Made by a program: the position numbers and the translations under genes. The notes beneath the pieces are model-generated. The model was not told the origin of the DNA and did no database searches. It saw only the letters and a program-made list of their open reading frames with translations. A stretch of DNA of 64,000 nucleotides from Gnetum montanum (lineage: Eukaryota > Streptophyta > Gnetopsida > Gnetales > Gnetaceae). Below are positions 11,786 through 22,613 of the stretch, piece by piece. Numbering within the stretch: the stretch's first letter is position 1; every line of letters starts with the position of its first letter. The stretch spans positions 39,928 through 103,927 of the forward strand of contig MNCI01004112.1 in assembly GCA_015680685.1 (NCBI GenBank), given 5' to 3'.

Positions 11786-12167
11786 CACTATTATAGTTTT
11801 CTGGATGGCTATAGTGGATACAACTAAATACGAATAGCCCTAGAAGATCAAGCCAAGATACCGTTCATTAGTCCTTGGGGAATGTTTTGATATAAAAAAA
11901 TGTCTTTTGGCTTATGCAATGCTCTTGCCACGTTTCAACGCCTGGTTCTAAGAATATTCCAACAGTAGATAGGAAACAGAGTGGAAGTCTTTATGGACAA
12001 CTTCTCCACTTATGGAACAAGCTTTGATCAAGCCTTAGACCGATTAGAGAAAGTGCTAAAAAGATGCATAGAAACCAACTTAAGGCTCAATTGGTAGAAA
12101 AGCCATTTCATGGTCCAAGAAGGCATAGTACTTGGGCATAAGATTTCAGGAATAGAGGTAGACCCAG
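11786..12167 (+). pseudogene. Reverse transcriptase fragment, copy B
   Basis: Begins inside RT at YYSFLDGYSGYN, fused to gag by an internal deletion. It continues through MSFGLCNALATFQRL and the active-site region, where the expected FMDD reads FMDN (near 11991), so one catalytic Asp is lost by a G-to-A change. The thumb-side block EGIVLGHKIS near 12119 is typical of Athila RTs. Stops replace Gln and other codons. The segment ends at a single N at 12168. Confidence 0.88.
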
Positions 12168-12402
12168 NATCTTATGCCCAAGTACTATGCCTTCTTGGAC
12201 CATGAAATGGCTTTTCTNNNNNNNNNNNNNNNNNNNNNNNNNNNNNNNNNNNNNNNNNNNNNNNNNNNNNNNNNNNNNNNNNNNNNNNNNNNNNNNNNNN
12301 NNNNNNNNNNNNNNNNNNNNNNNNNNNNNNNNNNNNNNNNNNNNNNNNNNNNNNNNNNNNNNNNNNNNNNNNNNNNNNNNNNNNNNNNNNNNNNNNNNNN
12401 NN
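12096..12402. other. Assembly gap with inverted duplicate of flanking sequence
   Basis: Bases 12169-12217 are an exact reverse complement of 12096-12144 (49 bases). They lie between a single N at 12168 and a run of 185 N (12218-12402). This pattern is an assembly or gap-filling artefact, not a natural hairpin. Reading frames drawn across the N run are meaningless. Confidence 0.9.
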
Positions 12403-12760
12403 AACTGGTCTAGACCATTCCATATAATGACTGACGCATCCAGTTATGCCTTAGGAGCCGTACTTACACAGTTAGATGACCAAAAACATCCTTACTACAT
12501 CCACTATGCAAGTAGGAGTATCTCCAGTGCATAACTTAACTACACAACTATAGAAAAAGAATTAATGGCTGTAGTGTTTGCACTGGATAAGTTTAGGTAC
12601 TATGTGTTAGGTTACAAAGTGTTCATCCATACAGATTATAGTGCAATCTGGTTCCTCATGAACAAGCCAACGGTTAGCCCTCGTATTATATGATTGCTGG
12701 TAATCCTACAGGAGTTCAATCTAACGATGATCGATTGAAAGGGCATTGAGAACGTAGTTG
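12403..12760 (+). pseudogene. RNase H domain, copy B
   Basis: Resumes after the gap with FHIMTDASSYALGAVLTQ, the first catalytic block of Ty3-type RNase H, then HYASRSI, the IEKELMAVVFALDKFR block with the catalytic Glu, and VFIHTDYSAIWFL. In this last block the HTD motif is kept but H is replaced by Y in the usual DHSA. A stop replaces Gln before LNYTT. A frameshift follows near 12680. It would degrade the RNA strand during element replication if intact. Confidence 0.88.
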
Positions 12761-14163
12761 TAGATCATTTATCTCAGTTGCACTAGGACAACAAAGAGGA
12801 TGAATATGTAATGTCTGATCATTTTCTTGATGAAGCCCTCTTTGCCAGTGTAGTGAATAACCAACCCATGGAGACGAATTGGTATAGTAGCATTCTCACC
12901 TATCTCCTTACCCAAAAAACACCATAGGAGCTGGACTTTAGGAAGAAACAACGGTTTCTTCATAGAGCCAAGTACTTCATGGAGATCAATGGACAACTTT
13001 ACAAAGTGTGTCTTGATGGCTTGGGTCAATGGTGCATGCCCGAGGTGGACCAACTAAGAGTTCTCCAAGATGCTCATGAGGGCCCTTGTGGGGGTCACTA
13101 TGCAGGAAGATAAATGGCTATTAAGATCCTGATTGTAGGATATTACTGACCAACATTATTTCGAGACACCCATCAATTTTTCCAATCTTGTGAGTGCTGT
13201 CAACATGATGGGGGAATGACTACTAGAATGTAAGATCTGCAATAATGGATTCAACCTTTAGAACCCTTCGACATTTGGGGAATAGACTTTATGAGACCCA
13301 TTACACCAATGTCCAATGGAAAAGCTTACATCATTGTTGCTGTAAACTATCTAACAAAATGGGCTGAAGCAGCTTTCATCACAGACTACACATCATCTAC
13401 AGTTGCACGATTTGTGCAACAAAAAATTGTAAATAGGTTTGGTATGCCACGTGCATTTATCTCGGATAATGGAACACACTTCACAGGTAAAAATTTTTGA
13501 AAGTTAATGCAACGCTTAAGGGTTGAACATAAATTCACTACACCTTATCACCTCCAAGCTAATGGACAAGCTGAGGTCACTAACAGGGAGATCACTAAAA
13601 TATTGACAAGGACAATTGGCAAGTATAGGTGAGATTGGAGCACTAGACTGAATGATGCTCTTTGGGCATATCACTCCACTTGGAAACTCCCTATAGGCTA
13701 CTCTCCCTATGAGTTAGTGTACGGAAAACTTCCAAAGCTTTCGATTCAAACCGAGCTTCGTACACTATCCATGACTTGTGAGCTCCACCTTGACCTTGAT
13801 CTAGCACAAAAACAAAGGTTGGCAACTTTAAATGTGCTAGATAAAAATTGATTAGCTTCCCTATCATCAAATGAGTTGCACAAGACATATAACAAGCAAT
13901 GTCATAACTTGAAAATTCGAAAGGTTAAGTATCAACTAGGAGATAAGGTCCTCTACTAGAACCCCACACATATGCCACAATGCACAAAATTTCAAACACT
14001 GTGGCAAGGACCTTACATTATTCATATAACCTTTGCTTTAGGGGCCATGACCATATACAAACCTGAGAGCCCTGATAAGAGATTACTAGTCAGTGTGCAA
14101 AAAACCAAACCTTTCCATGAACTTAGAACGGCCAGTGCACATAATACCTCTAAGAAGGGATGA
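12761..14163 (+). pseudogene. Integrase, copy B
   Basis: The zinc-binding N-terminus reads HEGPCGGHYAGR...CECCQ (near 13075-13203). The catalytic core keeps all three acidic residues: D in FDIWGIDFM (about 13270), D in FISDNGTHF (about 13465) and E in GQAEVTNREI (about 13570). The C-terminal part includes ALWAYHSTWKLPIGYSPYELVYGK and, near 14010, LWQGPYIIH. About ten stops, mostly at Trp, Gln and Arg codons, and no clean frame mean it is dead. It is the only family integrase here that retains the full D,D,E set. Confidence 0.92.
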
Positions 14164-16187
14164 CCCCGCTCATTATTTCGGATCTTCTCCTTTCAACTCA
14201 GTCATGGGGGAGATGGTCACATCTGCTAATCAATCGAGGCCCTCAGTTCTTTTTGAATTTTTGTTCAACACATTTTTTTTACACATTTTTGTTTCACAGA
14301 TTTTTGTTTTACACCATGATTCATATTTTTACTATTTCCTTATTTTCTTGATTGCTTTTATCCGTCATCAAATAAGTGCTCATGATGGTGGATTGAATTA
14401 TATCATATTGATTGCTAATGTTTTATTTTTGCGTTTGAATTATGATGCTGATATTAAGGTATGGTTCTTTTGATATAATAGGCAATGAGTCCACATCGGG
14501 GGGGCATCCATGAATTTCTATGTTCTCTCTTGACTTGGAACTATACAGTCCCTTTCTTTAAATAATAAAACTATTAACAAATTGGTGACTGGGCATTTTT
14601 CAAACTAAAGAAGGACTCAATGATTGAAAAGGGTGTGACTTTAATGGGATTTGATGCATTTGTGTTGGCCATTCTCTTGGGTGCTTGAATGTTTCCTTCT
14701 TGGGTTTTCCTTACCATTCCGATGTTGCTCCATTATTAGGAATCTCAGTTAATAAAAATAATAAGTCTTTGCATGGTGTGGTTCTCACCCAAAAAAAAGG
14801 GAAAAAAGTAAGAATTCAAAGCACACCCCTTAAACAAAATAAATGCAAAAAAAATGCATGGATCTTTGCATGGTGTGGTTCCCATTCAAAAAAAACAACA
14901 ACATGGGAATTCAAAGCACATCCCTTAGACCAAACAAAAGGGCTACAAGCACTAGTTATGGAACTAGAAAGATATGTTACCCATGCCTAAATGTTCCCTC
15001 TAACTAAGGCCCTTTCTTGCTTCCTACTTCTCCATCTCGCTCTCCTCGGAATGATGGTGACTCTTTGTGGAAGCATTCTTGTTGCTTCAGGTGGATGGAT
15101 TAGTCAAGTGCGTTGATGCGAGGTCACTGGATGTGGTTTGTTTGAGTCTAGATTTGGGATGAGTTCTACTTAGTCACATTAACCATGAAATACACAAGGG
15201 ACTTTACACAACCTTGTTCTTGGGATTCCATTCCATTCTCTTCTCTCCATCTTTCTCCCCATTTTTCCACCTCATTGTCAATTTTATCATTAGTCTATTT
15301 CTGGGTTGATGCATTGTTTTTCTTTGGTAAATTCTTGTGGGTAAGTTTTTAACTCTTGCTTCCAAATGACATTCTTAGAGCCTACGGACTCTTTGGTTTG
15401 TGGGTTTGTCAGGGCGTAAAAGGCATGAGCTTGCTTTGGGGAGGACCCACTGACATTCCTTTTTGGTGCAATTGTTAACTTCTTTCCCTTAAACATTTCT
15501 CGCAATCAATCATTTCTTATTTCATCCCCATCCATGACATCCATTTTATTGGCGTTGTCGTTGTTATTTTTTCTCATCTTTCTTGTTTCTCGTATTTTTC
15601 CATCTTATAGCTATCGAAGGTTCACTCTTAGTTGTGGGGGCCCTAGCACAAATTTTTCAGTTTTCTCCATTTTACTATTTGCCTAACCACTACACCTTGG
15701 GTGGTCACCTGTGATAAATCTCCGAACTAGTTTTTTCCATAACCACAACTCAGCCAATGCGCTTCATCTCAAGGCAAGGTATCAATTGCATTGTGGTTTA
15801 TCTATCCTTGCTCAATTGTAAATGTGTTGTTTGTGTAGATGGCGATCATACAAATAATGGACTGGGCTTGGAGGAACCACTCAGGATGGACTAGAACTAG
15901 AGCATTTATGAAAGGGGCAAGTCTGGTGGCATGACTATGGATAAATAATGGAAGGTGCAATCTTAGCATTGGTGGCAACACACTTAATTTTCTTTCTCTC
16001 TCTTTCTCTACAAGCTGCTAAATAAAGGCTTGGATGTCATTTATGTACGAGTGTTCACCACAATGTTGTAATATGCTTATTGATCCATCCACTGGGCATG
16101 TTGAGTTTGTTATCCATTAGTTGTCAATTAGTCAATAATCCCATACCTTTCCAATATTTTGTAAGAAACTCAAGGACGAGTTTTCAT
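14164..16187 (+). repeat. Non-coding 3' region of copy B
   Basis: Starts with the shared TCATGGGGGAGATGG motif (about 14201) and a T-rich ACATTTTTGTTT stretch (14260-14330). Two copies of a block containing CTTTGCATGGTGTGG occur near 14766 and 14866. The rest matches the 3' regions of E and F, for example GGGGAGGACCCACTGACATTC near 15440. No env-like frame is visible in these 2 kb. Confidence 0.75.
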
Positions 16188-16202
16188 TCATTCATGGGGG
16201 TA
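16188..16202 (+). promoter_or_regulatory. Polypurine tract of copy B
   Basis: CATGGGGGTA directly precedes the 3' LTR. The same motif precedes the D 3' LTR (31969-31977), and its complement follows the F and E 3' LTRs, so it is the plus-strand priming site. Confidence 0.7.
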
Positions 16203-17113
16203 TGATGAGAGCGGTTACTTTAATAATTTGAGTGGTAATTATTAGAGCAGTTACTCTAATTATTAGAGTGGTTATTATTAGAGTGGCAGTTTCTCTAAAA
16301 TTAGAGGGGCAGTTTCTCTAAAATTAGAGTGGTAGTTTTTGTAATTATTAGAGTAGTTGCTCCCAAGCCTATAAATACAATGCCCAAGCACATAATAAGG
16401 AGGAGTTAAAAAGAAGAAGAAGAATTTAGAAAAAGAATTCAAAAGAGGAAGTCTTTTAGGAGTCAAGTAGCGCAACTCTAGCCAAGTGCCCGCAGCAGGA
16501 GGTCTAAGTGTGGATGGATCTTTATTCGAGCATTGTGTACCTGAGCACACCTTGTGCACGGCAATAAAGACGAGCTCTTGTATTCATCCTTGTAGCACTT
16601 GAGATTTGTTTTCTTACTCATTTTCTTTATTTTATTTTCTTTTGCATTTATTTTATTTTATTTTATGCACTTTACATTTCTGTTATTAGCAAACACAGTA
16701 CAATCACTTCGAGCATGAGTGTAACACTTGGTAACCCAGTAACGATTAGCGTTTGATAATCCCAGTAGTGTTGCACTGGTTCAGGATGTGTACGGCAAGT
16801 GAGAACGGATACTGGTGTTAGGATTAGTTTAAAGCCTAGTTAATCAGTAGTTAAGTTAAATTAGTCACTTAGTTATCTCTCTCTTTCCCTATTAGCACAG
16901 GACATAAAAACATAAAAGCTATAAAAATCATATGCCTCAAGCTTACTTAACCATACAATTGTGACATACAAGTAAGTTTGGGAAGACAACAATCAACCAA
17001 CCTGTCCTTGTTCCACAAAGGCGCATAGGCACTTAGTCCTTGGAATCGACCGAATCGTGCATGAAATGCTTGTATTCGTATGGTTGAGCATAGGGGTACC
17101 TCGTTGCTCATCA
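16203..17113 (+). repeat. 3' LTR of copy B
   Basis: Starts TGATGAGAGCGG and ends GCTCATCA. It has a better preserved TATA box (CCTATAAATACAATG, near 16369) than the 5' copy and the same AATAAAGACGAGC signal near 16564. It carries the same ATTATTAGAG palindrome array at its start. Confidence 0.92.
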
Positions 17114-17950
17114 TACAATAACCACATGTTGAAAGAGATAAATGGCATTTTCAGTGAGAAAGGAATTTATACATGTTATGTTATGCTTATGCTATTATGT
17201 TTATGTACATTTAATTGTGTTTTTCTATTTTTATTTTTGTAGGTTTATCAACTTTCAATTAAAAAAAAAAAACTTTCAAAAGTTTTCATTTTGTACATCC
17301 CAAAAATTTCTATTGACATTTGTTTGAATGTTTGACAACTTCTACAATTTTTGACTTTAGAAAGGAACACAAGAATTTGTTTTCCCAACTTTTCATCTTT
17401 GGAACATGGTAGTGAAACCCATGATAATATTATGCTTACCTCTATGAAGATGCCAATCACTTGAAGCATTAAGAGCAAATGGTAGATGTATTCAACATGA
17501 TAAGAAATAATGGAATAAAAAATTAATATGTATGATAAAGCTTTGGCATTATGCCTATAAGAGATAAAATGAAAGAAAGTTTATTTTGGTCATGTTCAAC
17601 ATGAACCAGAGAAGGCTCATATTCATATAAGGTTTTTAATCCAAGTAAAAGGAAATAAAGGATCAAAGAAGACATGAGAGGAAATAGTTATAAAGACATG
17701 AAAAATTGTGTAGTAACACTATTTAGTTTTGGATTGGCAATAATAGAGAAAGGGAATTCATGAAGTTAATCCCAAATAAATAGGATAGGGTTATGATGAA
17801 GTGGAGCAAAATGGATAATCTAACCTTAATTATTTGTCACTTTCTTAGATGAAAACTTGGTAAATAAACATTTGTTTGAGAAAATACTCAAAAAAGGCTT
17901 AGCTTTTTGCTTATTTATAGGCCCTCATAGGACCTTGCTTTCCAAGATGA
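17114..17950. other. AT-rich spacer, no gene seen
   Basis: Flanking host sequence after copy B. I see only chance short reading frames and no recognisable domain or repeat ends. Confidence 0.45.
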
Positions 17951-18790
17951 GCATTGAGCCTCCACGTGATGACCTTGTTTTATTCCTCAATGCTCATTTA
18001 GATTTTCAGACAAAATCATTAGTCAAAGAATGGTTGTTCATCCAACATGCAAAATAGGGAAAAGAAGCTCCATAAGGATAGATTTTTGCACCAACAAGTT
18101 CTTTTTGATTGTAGAGATTTTAGGCATTGATAGTTTATAGAAGTAGATGAAGCTAATGTATGAAAACTATGAATTAAGAGCAACATTTTTGAGCATCTCA
18201 CACCCTAGGTTAAGTCAACTGCTCCTTGCCACATACATATATAAGGAGGTGCTAGAGTTTCCATCTTTGGAACGTTTACAAACCATTTTTATGAATGCAT
18301 CTTAACGTATGATTATGAGTAACTGCAGAGGGCTTCTATGTTGTTTTACATTGCAAACCATTTTTATAGAGCATTGAGCCTCCATGTGATGACCCTATTT
18401 TATTCCTCAATGCTCATTTAGATTTTCAAACAAAATCATTAGTCAATGAACAATTAGTCATCCAACATGCAAAATAGGGAAAAGAAGCTCCATAAGGACA
18501 AATTTTTGCACCAACAGGTTCTTTTTTATTGTAGAGATTTTAGGCATTGACATTTTATAGAAATAGATTAAGCTAATTTATGAATTAAGAAACAACTTTT
18601 TAGCAATAACCCTGGTTGGAATTTTCTAGCATCTCACACCCTAGGTTAAGTCATCTGCACATACATCTATAAGGAGGTGCTAAAAAATTGAGTTTCCATC
18701 CTCGGAACTTTTACGAACCATTTTTATGAATGCATTTTAAAATACGATTATGAGTAACTGCAGAGGGTTTCTACGTTGTTTTACATTGCA
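17951..18790. repeat. Two-copy tandem duplication, 420-bp unit
   Basis: Bases 17951-18370 and 18371-18790 are direct repeats. Both begin GCATTGAGCCTCCA and run to CTGCAGAGGG...TTTTACATTGCA, with small indels and by-eye similarity near nine in ten. Copy 1 contains a 66-codon plus-strand frame at 17857-18057 (MSIEPPRDDLVLFLNAHLDF inside) that is partly kept in copy 2 and ends at the same stop. It may be an exon or transposon fragment. I do not recognise it. Confidence 0.8.
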
Positions 18791-19840
18791 GTTTTTAAAA
18801 CGGAGCCGCTTAGTTGCCAACGCTGTTTTCAACCTCCAGATAAATTTCCAATAAGTGATAGATTTTCAACATAGCATAATGAATGGTAAATTAAAATGGA
18901 GTATGTGGCCCTGAAAATTCAAAATTGTATATAAAAAGTTGAAAACAAATACCATTCATGCCCAAAGAAATTGCAGTGGCGCGTAAAAGAAGAGACGCTT
19001 ATTTTCGGATTCACAGCAATGGCGTGCAAGAAGGCAAGTTCAAGACGAGTTGTAAAGGGTTTCAACAGAGGTCATTGGCTTTCATCTCAGGGTTTGTTGC
19101 ATTAGCAGCCAAGTAGGAGCTCTTCAAGCGGAGGAAGGGATATTTTATTTCTATTTTTTCCTATATATAGGGTTAGCAAGGACTTTTGATAGGTATTTTT
19201 ATCTTTCTTTGCATTATGTATTACTAATCGAAAATAAGGAGTAACTTACAAATTTTTTGTATACCTGCCTGTTACTGTCTAATTCTGGACAAAACGACAT
19301 GACTCTCGAACAACACAACTAACTGCGCTTGCCATTTACTACTTTTTATTGGGGTTTTTCCAAGAAGAAACTTTTTAAACATTGTTACACTGCATGTTTG
19401 AGGTTATTATTAGTCTCTCCTGGTAACAAAAAAACTATTTTAAAAGCCTCACTCGATACTCCTTCCTGAAACCTTTTTCTCCTCCAGAAAATTCCTGTTT
19501 CCATTTATCAGGTTCAGGTTCCACTATTAACATTACCTACCATTTACCTATTTGAAACCAAAAAAGTTGGGTGCGTGACTTTGGTAAAAACAAGTTTCTC
19601 TGAATGAAAATGTTCTCAGGTTTTGACTTTTCAATGGTCAATTGCATGTAAAACATGCAAAAATGAAAGCTACATGAAAACAGCTAAAAATTATACAAAG
19701 CATTTTAAGGACAAGAAAAGATAATGTTGATGAAAGTATTCCAAAATTTTTATTGATATCCTGTAAGCAAATGCTGCATAAACAAAGTAAAAGAACGTGA
19801 CCATTAAAAATCCCGTATGATGTAAAATCTTGTCAATCAA
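18791..19840. other. Low-copy-looking spacer, possible gene-proximal sequence
   Basis: Less AT-rich than its surroundings near 18800-19130, with sequence around ATGGCGTGCAAGAAGGC (about 19019) that looks like a leader plus start but closes after 28 codons. A TATATATAGG motif is at about 19172. No domain is recognised. It may be the 3' flank or an intron of the minus-strand exons at 19854-20322. Confidence 0.3.
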
Positions 19841-19853
19841 TTTCCTACCTTAC

Positions 19854-19927
19854 ATTGCACTGGTAAGCTGCGCCCCTCATAATATTGTCAAAGTGTTCTA
19901 GATGAAGCACCTTTGATTCTTTCACAC
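19854..19927 (-). CDS. Probable exon of an unrecognised host gene (downstream exon)
   Basis: On the minus strand a good acceptor (TTCTGTGTGCTACAG) is followed by an open 74-base stretch reading VKESKVLHLEHFDNIMRG and on to YQCN, then the strong donor-like GTAAGG. If that donor is not used, the frame stops two codons later (TAG at 19845-19847). The exon needs two bases to finish its first codon, exactly matching the phase left by the exon at 20218-20322; the shared codon is Gly. The peptide is complex and not retroelement-like. I do not recognise the family. It could be a live gene, a pseudogene fragment or a captured exon. Confidence 0.45.
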
Positions 19928-20217
19928 CTGTAGCACACAGAAGAATAATAAACCATGGAGAGAATTACGGACATAAATCAGAAAGTGAAATCAAAAGCAC
20001 ACAACTTCACATTTTCTTATCTTGAAATTTTTTTAGAGCGAAACATATGAAAACCAGTAACAATTCATTAAAAACTCAAAACAAAAAAACAAAGTATACA
20101 ATCCTATCATTGACAAACCTATCAATGTTCTGGCAAACAACGGTAAAAATGTATCTATATTTTGTTTATAGAACTATATCTGATGTTATACCATATTTGA
20201 TGATGTCCTCCATATAC

Positions 20218-20322
20218 CAGATTCGATAATCGGTGAAACATTACAGAAATAGGGTTTTTTAAAACGCTGTCCTTTCTCAATTCTCATCAATGCTTCACCA
20301 CAATCATGCCCGGTAATGCCAA
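20218..20322 (-). CDS. Probable exon of an unrecognised host gene (upstream exon)
   Basis: The minus strand reads VGITGHDCGEALMRIEKGQR and continues through KKPYFCNVSPIIES without a stop. It ends at CTG followed by the donor GTATATG. The proposed acceptor is TTATCAAAG, which is rather poor in pyrimidines; the frame stays open for about eight codons further upstream, so the exon start is uncertain. It ends in phase 1, and the next exon at 19854-19927 begins in the complementary phase across a 290-base intron. Two adjacent exons with matching phase are better evidence for a gene than either alone. Function unknown. Confidence 0.45.
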
Positions 20323-20464
20323 CTTTGATAATTGATACAGTCAATCAAATGAGAATTCAATAATCATGGGAATCACTTATAGAATCTTGTTAGGGGTGAA
20401 CACAAACTTTCTAAATTTCCTCAGCTAATTTTTCAAGAAGCCTATGAATTTTTTGAAAACTAAT

Positions 20465-20600
20465 AATGCGTTGCTAGTTTAGGTAAGAGTTTTGGCTTGG
20501 TAACAAAGGTTATAAGTTTGATTCCATTGAGCAGCACTAATCAAATTGCTAGAGTAAGAATGAACTCTTATCATCTCCTGGTTGAGATAGGTCATTGGGT
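20465..20600 (+). repeat. Possible tRNA-derived SINE relic
   Basis: The sequence GCTAGTTTAGGTAAGAG resembles a pol III A box and AGTTTGATTCC about 30-40 bases later resembles a B box (GGTTCGANTCC), with the spacing seen in plant tRNA-derived SINEs. No clear target duplication or tail was found. Confidence 0.35.
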
Positions 20601-20865
20601 AATTCATCGTAGAAGAGCCTATATGCAAATTGTGCGAACAAAGCATAGAAGATGAAAGACATTTTGGGTATTTTGAGGTTGGTTGCAGGTTTGGCTTTAC
20701 AATGGAGCTTTCGTTTGCAAGGATTCAAGCTTTCATCTTTTCTTTCATAGGGAAGCTTTTGTTCCCCACATCAACAAGCAAAACCAGCTTTTGGTTTTAC
20801 AAGAGATTACGGTTTTAATGTCTTATCCCTCTACCACATAACCTTTTGTTTTGGTGTTATGCTTT

Positions 20866-21330
20866 AGAACCAATTTTTGGTTCTACAAAGCTCATCCAAA
20901 ATGATTCTACCAACTCAGCATCATATGCATTAAAAGTTTTTAATTCATCTTATCTCCTAGTTTTAGCTCTAGAACTATTTTTCAGTTCTACAAAGGTTAC
21001 TCGAATTTGTTTTGCCATGTCAACTTTTTTTTTTTTTTTATGGATGGGACTTAGCGGGGCTGAGTTAAGCAGTTTTAGAGTGTGTATTAAATTTTTTTTA
21101 ATCTAGATTAGTGTGTAGAACCAACTAGTAGAACAATTTTTTGGTTCTACAAAGGAATGTGAAATGGTTCTACCATGTTAGCTTAGAGAGAAAGTGCCAA
21201 ATAAAATAAGCTAAACGGCTTCTCCAATCAAATATGCTACATCAACTTTTGAAATATGCTTATTTAGAATTGGTTTTAGAACCAATTTTCATTGTACAAA
21301 GACTTATGAAAATGGTTCTACCATGGCAAC
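20866..21330. repeat. Hairpin-forming repeat, four copies
   Basis: The 19-base hairpin AGAACCAATTTTTGGTTCT (8-base arms) is at 20866-20884. Variants occur at 20970-20988 (AGAACT/AGTTCT arms), 21130-21148 and about 21278. Each is followed by CTACAAAG (TACAAAG in the last) and then, after 20-30 bases, an ATGGTTCTACCATG-like block. Units are about 100-160 bases apart. No coding function is seen. Confidence 0.55.
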
Positions 21331-21439
21331 ACTTTTATTTATTTATTTATTTATTTTTTTGCACACATAAGAAAGCTTATTTTTTTAAAAATAGCAAAGT
21401 CGTGAGAATCAAAAAGCTTCGAGCCGATTTCTTTTAAAA

Positions 21440-21999
21440 AATACTAACACATCAACAAAAATAAAAGAGGTGTTATAAGATTTAGGGGAGAAAAGGCTAA
21501 TTATTATAATATGCCGCTAAACTATTTAGTTGTAGCTAAAAAAAGAAGAGATGAGAATGGACTATAAGATAGGAAGTGCATTTACAATAAAGCTTAGATT
21601 GAAAATATGTATTATATGAAAACATTGGAGTGTGTACTACTATTAGAGTAAGTTGAACCTCATTAATGAAAAAATGGGGTTATTAGTTAAAGCTTAAAGA
21701 GTCATTATCTCTGATACAAGCAGAGATTGTTATTTTCGTGGGAAGTAAAGGAACTGTTAGCACCAAAAATGAAATGGCAAATTTCTTTTTCCTTTGCTAA
21801 GCTTTCAATTCTCACCTCAAGCTCATACCAAAAGTAGTAATGAAGGCTAAGATGTAATGGGGACAACTTCTTTTTCTTTAGCTTCTCCTCCTAATAGATT
21901 GATAATGTTTATATTTTATTTCTTCTCATGCTTCTTCAACATATTAGCAATGACTTGAATAATGGCTCTGGAAACGACTACAAAGAATGATGGCTACAA
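21440..21999. other. AT-rich spacer, no gene seen
   Basis: Nothing recognised apart from short chance frames. The start of the copia 5' LTR may lie in or near this stretch but its TG end could not be fixed. Confidence 0.4.
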
Positions 22000-22543
22000 A
22001 TGGAAGCTCACTAGCTTAACTCTCTAATTCTAGTTTTGGTCCTTTTGTGCTTGAACTAAAATTTCTACTTCTGCTCTTCTCTTCTTCTTATTTCCCATTC
22101 ACTCTTTTTATCTTCTTTGTAAAAGCTCTATTCTCTTTCTCTTAAAAAGCTTTGCAACTCTTGAGTCTCTATGTTGAAATAAGATAGAGTATGTTTTTCT
22201 CTTCCTCTGTATTATGAAAGTGAAATTTTGTGACTTCAAGTTTGGTGGTTGTGCTTAGTCTAGGATTGTAAAGAAAACCTTGTAATCTTTTTCTAGATTA
22301 ATAAAATTACTTTGTCCTTAGGATCTAGAGAGAGTTTCATGATGGATGTAGGTCAATCATTCTAGCAACTAAACCACCTTAAAAGCTACGTGTCTATTTA
22401 TTCTTTCTTTCATAGCTATTTTATTTAATAGGATAAGTTTTCAATTTGGGATTTTTCCCTAGTCTCCAATTAGCTCTAATTTTTATAAGGCCCTAATTCA
22501 CCCCCTCTTTTAGTACTTTTAGTTGTGTCTAGGAAATAATAAT
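22000..22543 (+). repeat. Probable 3' part of the copia 5' LTR
   Basis: It directly precedes the copia primer site and contains features of plant copia LTR ends: a poly(A)-type signal (TTAATAAAATTAC near 22289-22301) and a CCCTAATTCACCCCCTC block near 22490, common just upstream of the U5 end. The left boundary is a guess, because no matching 3' LTR remains for comparison. Confidence 0.4.
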
Positions 22544-22555
22544 TGGTATCAGAGC
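22544..22555 (+). promoter_or_regulatory. Copia primer-binding site (initiator tRNA-Met)
   Basis: TGGTATCAGAGC is the standard plant copia primer site, complementary to the 3' end of initiator tRNA-Met. It sets the 5' end of the copia interior. Confidence 0.9.
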
Positions 22556-22613
22556 AAGGTCCAACATGTCTAATCTAATAATCTATGTTGCATCTTTTTG
22601 TTTCTTGGACATG

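Larger units (their letters stand above)
9655..17113 (+). mobile_element. Athila-like Ty3/gypsy copy B, both LTRs present
   Basis: A 7.46-kb element bounded by LTRs of 922 and 911 bp with TGATGAG...CTCATCA ends. The flanking 5-mers are TACAT (9650-9654) and TACAA (17114-17118), a target duplication with one change. The order is 5' LTR, primer site, gag, RT fragment, RNase H, integrase, 3' region, purine tract, 3' LTR. The gag C-terminus, protease and RT N-terminus are deleted at about 11785. By eye the two LTRs are similar but clearly diverged, so the insertion is not recent. Part of RT/RNase H is hidden by a 185-N gap. Confidence 0.92.

Noticed and set aside
12096-12217. Apparent long natural hairpin
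   Set aside because: Exact inverted arms with single-N and N-run borders point to an assembly error.
12172-12534. Frames running through the N gap
   Set aside because: Most of their length is undetermined bases, and the left part is an inverted duplicate.
17057-18201. Several 60-76 codon frames after copy B
   Set aside because: AT-rich chance frames without domain or splice support, apart from the part inside the 420-bp duplication noted separately.
20465-20600. Functional tRNA gene
   Set aside because: Only loose A- and B-box similarity; no foldable acceptor stem or anticodon arm was found, so a SINE relic is the better reading.
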